From NCBI RefSeq assembly GCF_021353235.1, contig NZ_JAJTWT010000007.1:1-64000 (forward strand): a stretch of 64,000 nt of DNA, given 5' to 3'. Of the stretch, positions 1 to 8,751 are shown one piece after another (within the stretch, counting starts at the first letter, position 1; every line of letters starts with the position of its first letter). The DNA is from Pelomonas caseinilytica. GTDB taxonomy: Bacteria; Pseudomonadota; Gammaproteobacteria; Burkholderiales; Burkholderiaceae_C. The notes under the pieces were generated by a model. That model worked only from the letters and a program-made list of their open reading frames with translations. It searched no databases and was not told where the DNA came from. The position numbers and the translations under genes were made by a program.

Positions 1-1
1 T

Positions 2-1918
2 GGTTACGTGGAGCCGCTGGGTGAGGTCGAGCAGGCCTTGGCGCAGATTTGGCAAGAGCTGCTGGGTGTGGAGCGCGTGGGTCGGCATGACCACTTCTTT
101 GAGCTGGGCGGGCACTCGTTGCTCGCCATTCGCCTACTAAATCGTATGCGCGAAAAAAATATGCAAGTGTCGCTAATGACGCTGCTTTCTAACCCCATTT
201 TGCGTGATCTGGCTAAAGCTATTCGTCAATCGGATCAATCATCATGCTCACCTTTTGATGCCAATCCGGTACCTATAAACAGCCACGGGCATAAGCCTCC
301 CTTGTTTTTAATACATGAAAGCTCAGGGGATCCATTGGTCTATGCCCAAATGACCGCCCTACTCCCGCCGGATCAACCTGCCTACGTTCTGCAAGCACAA
401 GGCATTAATAAAATGCCAAACCCGCCGGGCTCACTTGAAGAATTGGCTTCTCAACATATAGCGGCAATCCGCCGTGTGCAGGCTCATGGTCCATATCATT
501 TAGCTGGATGGTCCATTGGAGGAAATATCGCCTATGAGATGGCTCAGCAGTTGCATCAGAGCGGAGAACGGATTGCTTCGCTCGGCATGATCGACACCTA
601 CAGAAATAGCCATGTAGAAACCTCCGAACCTACTGAAAGGTTGATAGATCGGGTGATTGACTATCTACAGAAAAGCCGTGATAGAGGGGGGCTACCTGAG
701 TCCGCCTCGTTTGAGCATTTTCAGAATGAGGACGAGTTGCTTGACTACTGTTTCCAACAAGGTTGGTTGCCTGCGGATGTGACAAAGGACGATGTTCTTC
801 TTCGCGTAGCTGATAGTAATTTCATCATTCGTTTGGGAAGGCGCTATATTCCATCCTCATCCTCTGTGGATATAACCTTATATACCTCAGATGAGAATGC
901 TGATGAAAATCCTTGGCGCGGTTGGAAAGGGTATGTTGGCCCTCAATCTAAGGTTCATAAAATTGGAGGAACACATTGGTCACTCATGCGACCGCCACTT
1001 CTAAGCCACGTCGTCGATCTCATGATAGATGACCTTACGCCGGCGACTCCATATGACCCTAAAGTTACCATCCAGACAGGGTCCAAATCATCGGCCCCAC
1101 TGTTCTGTATTCCTGGTGCGGGCGCACATGGCACCAGCTTCCTGGAGTTGGCGCTAGCTTTCCCAGCTTCGCTTCCCATCTATGCCCTACAAGCACGTGG
1201 ATTGACAAATGAGCAGGACCGTCCCGCTATTAGCGTAGAGGGCGCGGCACGCATATGTGTACAAGCCATCCGCCAAGTTCAGCCTTCAGGCCCATACCAT
1301 CTGCTGGGACACTCGTTCGGCGGTTGGATCGCATTCGAAATTGCTTTGCAACTGCAAAGACAAGGTGAGAGCGTCGCCGATTTAATCATCTTAGACTCAG
1401 AAGCTCCGGATCGACTAGTAATCCGCAAAGTAGCTGATCGCATCGATACTCTGATGCAGCTCATTGACATCTACAATATGCGCCTCATTCATCCTTTGCC
1501 TATTAAAAGGCATCATTTTGATGATCGTGATGAAGACGAGCAGATTAATCACCTCCTGAGTCATTTGGTTCGCGCGCGCATATTTCCTGCGAGTGTGTCG
1601 TCCAGTCTGCTGAAATGTGTGGTTCAAGTAATGCAAGCGAATTTGAACACTAGCTATATGCCGCGAGACAAATTTAATGGGGCAATCCATTTGGTCAACG
1701 CTGGTGACGAGAGTGGAAGCTCGCCGCATGAAAACAACTGGACCACTCTTGTTGAAAAAATTCACTTATATACCGCGCCGGGTAATCATATGACTATGCT
1801 GAGCGAGCCGCATGTTGGCCAGTTGGTGGACAAGATTTGGCAACATTTGTCTCCAAGATTGAGAGTCCAGAGTGGAGGCTTCCGTCCCGCTCGTATTGTC
1901 CAAATCGAACGCCCGTAG
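2..1918 (+). CDS. Nonribosomal peptide synthetase, C-terminal end (carrier domain and tandem thioesterases), 5' partial
   Basis: The reading frame is open from the window edge, so only the last ~639 residues of a larger synthetase are seen. A peptidyl-carrier domain comes first, with the phosphopantetheine motif LGGHSLLA (Ser codon at 116-118). Two alpha/beta-hydrolase thioesterase domains follow. The first has GWSIGG (nucleophile Ser at 512-514), an Asp in GMIDTY and a His in GGTHWS. The second has GHSFGG (Ser at 1313-1315), an Asp in LILDSE and a His in APGNHM. Both triads look complete. In this family the terminal thioesterase releases the peptide by hydrolysis or cyclisation; tandem thioesterases are known from several lipopeptide synthetases. 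GC content is well below that of the DNA after 12 kb. The acylase and exporter downstream on the same strand complete a peptide release and export set. The product cannot be deduced because no adenylation domain is in view. Confidence 0.95.
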   Translation, partial: GYVEPLGEVEQALAQIWQELLGVERVGRHDHFFELGGHSLLAIRLLNRMREKNMQVSLMTLLSNPILRDLAKAIRQSDQSSCSPFDANPVPINSHGHKPPLFLIHESSGDPLVYAQMTALLPPDQPAYVLQAQGINKMPNPPGSLEELASQHIAAIRRVQAHGPYHLAGWSIGGNIAYEMAQQLHQSGERIASLGMIDTYRNSHVETSEPTERLIDRVIDYLQKSRDRGGLPESASFEHFQNEDELLDYCFQQGWLPADVTKDDVLLRVADSNFIIRLGRRYIPSSSSVDITLYTSDENADENPWRGWKGYVGPQSKVHKIGGTHWSLMRPPLLSHVVDLMIDDLTPATPYDPKVTIQTGSKSSAPLFCIPGAGAHGTSFLELALAFPASLPIYALQARGLTNEQDRPAISVEGAARICVQAIRQVQPSGPYHLLGHSFGGWIAFEIALQLQRQGESVADLIILDSEAPDRLVIRKVADRIDTLMQLIDIYNMRLIHPLPIKRHHFDDRDEDEQINHLLSHLVRARIFPASVSSSLLKCVVQVMQANLNTSYMPRDKFNGAIHLVNAGDESGSSPHENNWTTLVEKIHLYTAPGNHMTMLSEPHVGQLVDKIWQHLSPRLRVQSGGFRPARIVQIERP

Positions 1919-2201
1919 GCAGAGAGGGTTGCGCCGGTAATCGGCGCCACGCGCGGCCGTCGAGATTGCGCGCATCGGACTTTAGACTAGTTCGATGCGC
2001 GTCGCATTCTTCAGAAGTCTTTATCAAATGCGGTATGCGCTTCTCTAAAACTGGGGATGCTTGCGAATTGTTCAGGCTGTGGCTGGTAATGCCCACCATA
2101 AACGATTGCCGGCCGCGTGCGCAAAGCCGTCCGTCCGTAAACCTCCGAGAACAAGCCCACAACGCGTCAATTAATTTCTATAAATTTGCAATTAAAATCT
2201 T

Positions 2202-4607
2202 GTGAATAATAAATTTCCAATTCTCAAGCGGTTTGCGATAGCAATAGTTCTGCCGCTATTGCTCCTCTTGGCCTGGGTATTCGCTTCCGCAAGCCGGGGG
2301 CTCCCACCTCAGCGACAAGTTGTGCAGGTGCCTGGTGGCGGACTTGTCAATATCGAACGTGATGAACACGGGGTACCGAAGTTGACGGCGGATAAAGACG
2401 AAGACATCTATTTCGCCATGGGATATGTGCATGCGCAAGATCGTTTGTGGCAGATGGAGATGCAGCGGCGATTCGCTGCCGGCCGTCTAAGCGAGATTTT
2501 CGGAAAGACCTTGTTGGATCATGACAGTTGGATACGAACGCTAGGACTGCGCCGTTCCGCTGAAAGCGCGTACGCATCCTTAAGCGCCCAAGCGCAGCGC
2601 TCGCTAACTGCATACGCAGCTGGTGTAAATGCTTGGCTATGCGAAGAGCATGCGCTGCCGTTCGAGTTCACTCTATTGGCTGTACGCCCTGAGCCCTGGA
2701 CCGAGCTAGATTCGCTTTCTTGGAGCAAGGTCTTCGCATTAAATCTCGCCGGAAATTCCAATCAAGAGCTTGGCAAGGTTGTAGCAGCTCGATATCTGAG
2801 TGCACAGCAGTTGCACTTCTTCTTTCCAGGCAACGATGATTTAATCGCAACCGATGAAGGACAAATAGCCAGCGGGTCTTTAGCTTCGCTTGTGACTTTT
2901 CTTGAGACGCTTCGTCGGGATTGGCAGATCGGTGGTCGCGAGGTTGGTAGCAACGCTTGGGTCATTGCAGGGCGTCACACCTTAGATGGCAGTGCCCTAC
3001 TCGCAAATGATCCCCATCTAGGCTTACAGCTTCCGTCAACATGGTATCCGGTCGTGCAACACGGAAAAAACCTCCGTGCCCAAGGAATGAGCTTGGTGGG
3101 GCTACCACCTGTTATTTTCGGCCAAAACGGCAAGATCGCATGGGGAGGCACCAGCATGATGGCGGATGTGCAGGATTTCATGGTGGAGCGTCTTGATCCG
3201 GCGGATGCTAATCGATACCTGGCCGATGGCGCATGGATGCCTTTCGAACGTCGCACGGAAACTATTGAAGTTGCCAGAGACTTTCCATCACTACTGCATC
3301 AGGCATTTAAGCCAGTCCGAATCGAAGTTCGTGAAACGCGAAACGGACCGATTGTTAGCAGCTCGTTAGCGCAAAAAGTGGATCAGCCTATGTCCTTACG
3401 TTGGACCGCGTTGCAGCGAGGTGATCGCAGTTATGAGAGCTGGTATGCCGTGAGCTATTCGAACAATTGGGCGACATTCAGGGCGTCTTTCAGGAATTTC
3501 GTGGCCCCAGCCTTAAATATGCTGTATGCAGATCGCGACGGGAATATCGGTTATGTTGGTGTCGGTGCGATACCTATTCGGCTTAAGGGTGATGGTTCGG
3601 CGCCTGTGCCGGGGTGGGATCGGCAATATGGTTGGCAAGGACAAATACCTCCGGACGCGATGCCATCTCTCTATAATCCTCCAGAGGGCTACATTGTTTC
3701 TGCTAATAACCGCCCTGTAGACGATAGCTATCCTTACTTCATCTCAAACAATTGGGCATCTTCGGCTCGCGCTGAGCGCATAAGGGACTTAATCACGCAG
3801 TCTGTTTCCGCTGGTCGCAAATTGACATTGGCGGATATGCGAACTATTCAAATCGATGAGCGTAGCTTATCGGCGCGCCATCTTGTGCCGGTATTGACAG
3901 CGATCAAGCCAAATAACGAAGCGGAGAGCAAAGCACTTGTTTCCCTTAAAGGATGGCAGGGCGATATGGTCGCCTCAAGTAGTCAGGCAGCCTTGTTTAA
4001 TGTATGGATGCGCCATCTCTCCGAGGTTTTATTCAGCGACGCGCTCAATGAGGACTGGATCCACCGGGAACAGCAACAATTCGTTCGGACTGTATTAAGT
4101 CAGCCAACTATTGAGCAGATAGAGCGAGCATTAACTGACACGACGTCGACTTGGTGCAACCGACGTGCCGTCGAAAGCGCTGATCGATCTTGTGAACGAT
4201 TGCTGCGCGAAAGCCTCGGCAGAGCGCTAGCCGAATTGACCCGGCGACTCGGCAACGATCAAGCTCATTGGCGCTGGGGTGACCTCCACCAAGTCCTATA
4301 TGCACATCAGCCGTTCAGTGGTGTTCGAGGGTTGTCAAAACTGTTCGAGCGCCGTATCCAGAACGTTGGAGGTGGGCCAGACAGCATCAACGTTACTGGG
4401 TTCTCCGTCGATGAGACAGAGGGCTATATCGGTCATTTTGGTGCCACTTCACGCCAGATCATCGCAATAGGGCACCATCGAGTGGCCCACCAATACATGA
4501 ATTCGACTGGCCAGTCCGGGAACTGGATGAGTCCTCACTACGATGACATGGTCAAATCTTTCACAGTCGGAGACTATTACTCACTGAACGCGGGAGGACT
4601 GAAGTGA
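2202..4607 (+). CDS. Penicillin acylase family Ntn-hydrolase (PvdQ/AHL-acylase-like)
   Basis: An 801-residue protein of the penicillin acylase (S45) family. The N-terminus is a hydrophobic export segment (about residues 9-29), so it should work in the periplasm. The precursor is expected to cut itself before Ser250 in the motif VGSNAW. This leaves an alpha chain, a spacer and a beta chain that uses Ser as N-terminal nucleophile. Early family hallmarks (DEHGVPKL, GYVHAQDRLWQMEM) and late ones (GHFGATSRQIIAIG, GQSGNWMSPHY) are present, and length fits PvdQ/QuiP-type enzymes. Such enzymes remove fatty acyl chains from acyl-homoserine lactones or from acylated siderophore precursors. Between an NRPS and a peptide exporter, maturation of the NRPS product is the better guess. 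The start is a GTG without a clear ribosome binding site, 283 bp after the NRPS stop; that gap is AT-rich and no gene is seen in it. The stop overlaps the next start. Confidence 0.9.
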   Translation: MNNKFPILKRFAIAIVLPLLLLLAWVFASASRGLPPQRQVVQVPGGGLVNIERDEHGVPKLTADKDEDIYFAMGYVHAQDRLWQMEMQRRFAAGRLSEIFGKTLLDHDSWIRTLGLRRSAESAYASLSAQAQRSLTAYAAGVNAWLCEEHALPFEFTLLAVRPEPWTELDSLSWSKVFALNLAGNSNQELGKVVAARYLSAQQLHFFFPGNDDLIATDEGQIASGSLASLVTFLETLRRDWQIGGREVGSNAWVIAGRHTLDGSALLANDPHLGLQLPSTWYPVVQHGKNLRAQGMSLVGLPPVIFGQNGKIAWGGTSMMADVQDFMVERLDPADANRYLADGAWMPFERRTETIEVARDFPSLLHQAFKPVRIEVRETRNGPIVSSSLAQKVDQPMSLRWTALQRGDRSYESWYAVSYSNNWATFRASFRNFVAPALNMLYADRDGNIGYVGVGAIPIRLKGDGSAPVPGWDRQYGWQGQIPPDAMPSLYNPPEGYIVSANNRPVDDSYPYFISNNWASSARAERIRDLITQSVSAGRKLTLADMRTIQIDERSLSARHLVPVLTAIKPNNEAESKALVSLKGWQGDMVASSSQAALFNVWMRHLSEVLFSDALNEDWIHREQQQFVRTVLSQPTIEQIERALTDTTSTWCNRRAVESADRSCERLLRESLGRALAELTRRLGNDQAHWRWGDLHQVLYAHQPFSGVRGLSKLFERRIQNVGGGPDSINVTGFSVDETEGYIGHFGATSRQIIAIGHHRVAHQYMNSTGQSGNWMSPHYDDMVKSFTVGDYYSLNAGGLK

Positions 4608-6379
4608 GTCAGCGCACTGGTTCTTTGAAAACTTCCCCGAAACCTCCGACTCGCCGCGTCGGTCTGATGTCTGAATTTGGGCGCTTTGCGCCGAATCGAG
4701 TATTTTTCGCAATGCTGGCCGGCATGCTCTCCGGAGGTTTATATGCGTTAGCCATACCCCTAATCCTCGATGCAATAAATCCTCCAAGTGGTGGCTTAAG
4801 CTATTTGGATGGAAATGTGGGGTATTTTCTTGGTTTCAAGATAAATCAGGGGCCCTTGGCTGCCTTTTTTGCATTGTTTTGTCTTGTTATTTTAATCACT
4901 CGCGCCGCGTCCGCCATTCTGGCGGCGCGAATTTCACTCGAATTGTCCTCTAATCTGAGGCAGAGGCTGTGCAAGGGTATTGTGCAGTCTTCATATCCAC
5001 GTCTTGAGGAAATCGGCCAAGCAAGGCTCATGGTCGCGGTAACTGATGACGTAAGACGAATTATTGGCGGCGCAGAAGCGGTCCCGCAGTTGATGATCAA
5101 CACGGTAATGTTAATTAGCCTGCTGGGATTTCTTTGGTATATCAATGCTCACGTTTTTATATTTGTGCTTGAGGCCGTGGTTTTTGGTGTATTGACTTTC
5201 CACGTTCCTATGCTGTTTGCTACCAATTACTTCCGTCGCGCGCGCGATTTGTACGACACCCTTCAGAAGGGTGTAAATGGTTTGATCCTTGGTGTCAAGG
5301 AGCTCCAACTGGACCAACAAAAGCGAAACGAATATTTTGATAAAATATTGAGCCCTTGCGAGCGAGAATTGTTAAAAGTCGAGAAGCGAGCGATAAGCAC
5401 AATTTCGGCTGCAAATAGTTATGGGGACCTACTGTTCTTCATGGTCATTGGTGTCATTGCATTTATATTTGTCAACTATCATCAGGTGTCCGCTACTGAC
5501 TTGACGGCAGTGGTAATGGTTTTGCTCTATATTACCGCTCCGATTGCTCTAATCATCAATTCCCTGCCAAAGATATCAATGGCCATTGTTTCGCTGAGGA
5601 AAGTTAAGAGTACTTTGGGTGAATTGCCAGAGCGGATTGATGTGGAGCGCCCCACCTGTCATCGCGCCTGGGATACTATCAATTTTGTGGGAGCAAGCTA
5701 CCGCCATTCCGGTGGCAAAACGCAGGATGGGTTTTTCGTTGGGCCGCTTGATTTCACTATTCGTAAAGGCGAAATTACTTTCATCGTCGGCGGTAATGGT
5801 TCTGGAAAATCAACTCTTTGCAAAATGCTGTCGCTGCACTATCCGCCCTCAGCAGGGGACGTCAGGTTTGATGGCAAGATTGTGGATACGGAGTGTATCG
5901 AAGATTATCGGCAGAATATAGCCACAGTTTTTTCTGATTATTTCTTGTTCGATCGACTTCTTGGCCCGATTAATGACGAAAAATTGGTTCTTGCTCGCCA
6001 TTACTTGCAGGCATTAGCAATAGATCATAAAGTGCAGATCGAGGGTGGGATATTCTCCACCACAGATCTGTCTGACGGGCAGCGTAAGCGGTTGGCCTTG
6101 GTGGTTGCCTTCATCGATGATAAAGAGCTTTACCTTCTCGATGAATGGGCTGCAGACCAGGATCCAGAGTTCAAGCGTGTTTTCTATATGAATATATTGC
6201 CCGAGCTGAGGGCACGGGGAAAGGCTGTCGTTGTGGTTAGTCATGACGACCGCTATTTCCATATCGCCGACCAGATCCTTATCATGGAGGACGGCAAGAT
6301 CGTCGAACGGCGTTATAGTGACGGAGCGCCGGTCGAAAGGCTCATGGTGGCGGTAGCTACCGCCACCGTTTCTGAATGA
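4604..6379 (+). CDS. Cyclic peptide export ABC transporter (PvdE/SyrD type, fused permease-ATPase)
   Basis: A 591-residue half transporter. About six membrane segments fill residues ~30-320, followed by an ATPase domain. Visible ATPase motifs are Walker A GGNGSGKST, signature LSDGQRKRL, Walker B LYLLDEW and the switch His in VVSHDDR. The shortened signature (SDGQ rather than SGGQ) and the WAADQDP stretch after Walker B are typical of the cyclic-peptide exporter family (PvdE, SyrD). That family moves NRPS peptides across the inner membrane. The GTG start lies inside the acylase stop (GTGA overlap) and has a good GGGAGGA ribosome binding site at 4593-4599, so the two genes are translationally coupled. 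An IS remnant begins only about ten bases after the stop, so anything once downstream in this operon has been lost or displaced. Confidence 0.93.
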   Translation: MSQRTGSLKTSPKPPTRRVGLMSEFGRFAPNRVFFAMLAGMLSGGLYALAIPLILDAINPPSGGLSYLDGNVGYFLGFKINQGPLAAFFALFCLVILITRAASAILAARISLELSSNLRQRLCKGIVQSSYPRLEEIGQARLMVAVTDDVRRIIGGAEAVPQLMINTVMLISLLGFLWYINAHVFIFVLEAVVFGVLTFHVPMLFATNYFRRARDLYDTLQKGVNGLILGVKELQLDQQKRNEYFDKILSPCERELLKVEKRAISTISAANSYGDLLFFMVIGVIAFIFVNYHQVSATDLTAVVMVLLYITAPIALIINSLPKISMAIVSLRKVKSTLGELPERIDVERPTCHRAWDTINFVGASYRHSGGKTQDGFFVGPLDFTIRKGEITFIVGGNGSGKSTLCKMLSLHYPPSAGDVRFDGKIVDTECIEDYRQNIATVFSDYFLFDRLLGPINDEKLVLARHYLQALAIDHKVQIEGGIFSTTDLSDGQRKRLALVVAFIDDKELYLLDEWAADQDPEFKRVFYMNILPELRARGKAVVVVSHDDRYFHIADQILIMEDGKIVERRYSDGAPVERLMVAVATATVSE

Positions 6380-6388
6380 ACGAACGCT

Positions 6389-6519
6389 CGTCACCTCACC
6401 ACCTTTTCGCTGCACGTCCCGGATGACCCGGCCCAGCCAGGTCCGCAGCTTCCTGATCTCGCGACGCATGCGGTTGAACTGCTTGGCGTGCGCGTAGCGG
6501 CCGGCCTGTGTCTCAGCAG
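6389..6519 (-). pseudogene. IS5-family transposase fragment (3' piece of the older, interrupted IS copy)
   Basis: Read on the minus strand this ~130-bp stretch encodes an internal transposase piece (TQAGRYAHAKQFNRM onward to KGGEVT). It is nearly identical to 7231-7357 of the intact element. It continues exactly from the older transposase broken at 8038, with the intact IS in between. Similarity stops at about 6389, so the remaining ~650 bp of the older copy, with its outer end, has been deleted up to just behind the ABC transporter stop. Confidence 0.85.
6512..6519. repeat. Target site duplication, left copy (CTCAGCAG)
   Basis: Eight bases identical to 8038-8045. The uninterrupted sequence in the older IS would be CCTGTGT-CTCAGCAG-CC, so the repeat is explained by insertion of the inner element. 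Confidence 0.85.
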
Positions 6520-8037
6520 TCGGCCCTGAAGAACCCTCGCAACCCGCATGAACGCTGGGCTTGCGGGCGATTGCCGATGGTGAAAATCGCAAGATTGCAG
6601 CCCAATGGATATCGATTCCTTGCAAACTGAATCGAGGTTTGGATGGGCCCGAAGCCGGTGGATGAGCGCAGCGACCACGACCTGTTCCGCACTGAACTGG
6701 TCAACCTGATCGACCAGCGCCACGGGTTGGCTCGGCTGGCTGACCTGATCGACTGGCCTGCCTTTGCCCAGCAGTGGGGCGCGCAATTCGAGTCCACCAC
6801 CGGCCGCCCGGCGCTGCCGACGCGGTTGATGGCGGCGCTGCTCTACCTCAAGCACGTCTTCGCGGTCAGTGACGAGGACGTCGTCGAGCGCTGGGTTGAG
6901 AACCCCTACTGGCAGCACTTCAGCGGTGAGCGCTACTTCCGCCACGAGTTGCCCTGCGACCCGTCCAGTCTCGTGCGATGGCGCAAGCGCATCGGCGAGG
7001 CGGGCTGCGAATGGCTGTTGGCCCACAGCATCGAGGCCGCCCGCCGGGCCGGCGTAATCAAGCGCAGCAGCCTGCAGACGGTGGTGCTGGACACCACGGT
7101 GCAACCCAAGGCGATCGCGCACCCGACCGACAGCCGCCTGCTTAATCGCGCCCGCGTGCAACTGGTGGCCGCCGCTCAGAAGGAAGGTCTGGCGCTGCGC
7201 CAGAGCTACGCCCGAGTGGGCAAGGCCGCCGAGACACAGGCCGGCCGCTACGCGCACGCCAAGCAGTTCAACCGCATGCGTCGCGAGATCAGGAAGCTGC
7301 GTACCTGGCTGGGCCGGGTCATCCGGGACGTGCAGCGCAAGGGCGGCGAGGTGACGGCTGCGCTCAAAGCCAAGCTCGACAGCGCCCAGCGCCTGCACGC
7401 CCAGCAGCGCGACAGCAAGAACAAGCTCTACGCCCTGCACGCGCCAGAGGTCGAATGCCTGGCCAAGGGCAAGGCCAGGACGCCCTACGAGTTCGGCGTG
7501 AAGGTGTCGGTGGCCGTCACGGCCAAGGAGGGGTTGGTGGTGGGCATGCGCTCCATGCCCGGCAACCCGTACGACGGCCACACGGTGGACAGCCAACTCG
7601 AACAGGTCGAGATCCTGACCGGCGAGGCGCCCAAGATCGCACTGGCCGACCGCGGCTACCGCGGCGTCGAGCCCACGAGCGGCGCGCGGCTGCTGATCAG
7701 TCACACGCGGCGGCTGCCCAAGCGGCTGAAGAAACTGCTCAAGCGGCGCCAGGTGGTGGAGCCCATGATCGGACACATGAAGGCCGACGGGCTGCTGGGC
7801 AGGAACTGGCTCAAGGGCACGGAAGGCGACGCCTTGCATGCGCTGCTGTGCGGCGCCGGGCACAACCTGCGGATGATCCTGCGGCACCTGCGGGTGCTTT
7901 ATTGCGTCGTCCTCGGCGCCGTCGGTATGGCGGCCTCGCTGCTCTGGCAACTGCTCACCCCATCATTGCCTCTCGGCATCTGCGCGGGACGGCAGAGCAC
8001 CGCGACGCGCCGCTGAAAACGAGTTGTTCAGGGCCGA
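6520..8037 (+). mobile_element. Intact IS5-family insertion sequence, 1518 bp
   Basis: The left end begins TCGGCCCTGAAGAACCCTC. The right end, read inward, begins TCGGCCCTGAACAACTC. The first 11 bp of the inverted repeats are identical and the next six differ at two positions. The element is flanked by the 8-bp direct repeat CTCAGCAG (6512-6519 and 8038-8045). It carries one transposase gene, which ends 21 bp before the right end. It is inserted into an older copy of the same element in opposite orientation. Confidence 0.92.
6643..8016 (+). CDS. IS5-family transposase, full length
   Basis: A 457-residue DDE transposase. The N-terminal part has the IS5-type hallmarks RPALPTRLMAALLYLKH and ELPCDPSSLVRWRKRIGE. 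The catalytic acids appear as D150 (VVLDTTVQPK), D336 (ALADRGYRG) and E373 (VVEPMIGHMK, the YREK-like region). The frame is uninterrupted, so the element may still be active. The start ATG (MGPKPVDE) is supported by the same start in the second copy. IS1478-like IS5 members look closest from memory; I could not check this. GC content is high, unlike the biosynthetic genes it follows. Confidence 0.93.
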   Translation: MGPKPVDERSDHDLFRTELVNLIDQRHGLARLADLIDWPAFAQQWGAQFESTTGRPALPTRLMAALLYLKHVFAVSDEDVVERWVENPYWQHFSGERYFRHELPCDPSSLVRWRKRIGEAGCEWLLAHSIEAARRAGVIKRSSLQTVVLDTTVQPKAIAHPTDSRLLNRARVQLVAAAQKEGLALRQSYARVGKAAETQAGRYAHAKQFNRMRREIRKLRTWLGRVIRDVQRKGGEVTAALKAKLDSAQRLHAQQRDSKNKLYALHAPEVECLAKGKARTPYEFGVKVSVAVTAKEGLVVGMRSMPGNPYDGHTVDSQLEQVEILTGEAPKIALADRGYRGVEPTSGARLLISHTRRLPKRLKKLLKRRQVVEPMIGHMKADGLLGRNWLKGTEGDALHALLCGAGHNLRMILRHLRVLYCVVLGAVGMAASLLWQLLTPSLPLGICAGRQSTATRR

Positions 8038-8045
8038 CTCAGCAG
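8038..8045. repeat. Target site duplication, right copy (CTCAGCAG)
   Basis: Matches 6512-6519 exactly and abuts the right inverted repeat of the intact IS. Confidence 0.85.
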
Positions 8046-8628
8046 CCTTGCCCACTCGCACGTAGCTCTGGCGCAGCGCCAGGCCTTCCTTCTGGGCTGC
8101 AGCCACCAGTTGCTCGCGGGCGCGGTTGAGTAAGCGACTGTCGGTCGGGTGCGCAATCGCCTTGGGTTGCACGGTGGTGTCCAGCACCACCGTCTGCAGG
8201 CTGCTGCGCTTGATCACGCCGGCACGGCGGGCCGCCTCGATGCTGTGGGCCAGCAGCCATTCGCAGCCGGCCTCGCCAATGCGCCTGCGCCAGCGCACAA
8301 GGCTGGACGGGTCGCACGGCAGTTCGTGGCGGAAGTAACGCTCACCGCTGAAGTGCTGCCAGTAAGGGTTCTCGACCCAGCGCTCGACGACGTCCTCATC
8401 GCTGAGCGCGTAGACGTGCTTGAGGTAGAGCAGCGCGGCCATCAGTCGGGTGGGCAGCGCCGGGCGGCCAGTGGTGGACTCGAACTGCGAGCCCCATTGC
8501 TGCGCAAAGGCGGGCCAGTCGATCAATTCGGCCAGCCTGGCCAGCTCGTGGCGCTGGTCGATCAGGTTGACCAACTCCGCGCGGAACAGGTCGTGGTCGC
8601 TGCGCTCATCCACCGGCTTCGGGCCCAT
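8038..8628 (-). pseudogene. IS5-family transposase, N-terminal 197 codons, interrupted
   Basis: Starts with the same MGPKPVDERSDHDLF as the intact transposase and runs to codon 197 (VGKAAE), where the inner IS is inserted. It keeps the first catalytic Asp (LDTTVQP) but lacks the second Asp and the Glu. About ten amino acid differences from the intact copy show that the two are separate arrivals rather than one local duplication. The frame runs on into the inner IS for a few unrelated codons. Confidence 0.9.
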
Positions 8629-8751
8629 CCCAACCTCGATTCAGTTTGCAAGGAATCGATATCCATTGGGCCGCAATCCTGCAATCTCCACCATCGGCAA
8701 TCGCCCGCAAGCCAAGTGTTCATGCGGGTTGTGAGGGTTCTTCAGGGCCGA

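Larger units (their letters stand above)
8038..8751 (-). mobile_element. Older IS5-family copy, 5' portion (interrupted and truncated)
   Basis: A reverse-strand copy of the element. Its outer end is at 8751 (minus strand TCGGCCCTGAAGAACCCTC, the same as the left end of the intact copy). The ~120-bp leader and the transposase N-terminal half follow. It is broken at 8038 by the intact IS and resumes at 6519. The flank beyond 8751 is the truncated TniQ-like gene, so this element was what cut that gene. Confidence 0.88.

Noticed and set aside
1837-2205. A 122-codon plus-strand frame between the synthetase and acylase genes
   Set aside because: It overlaps the end of the synthetase in another frame and looks non-coding; only AT-rich intergenic DNA is evident there.
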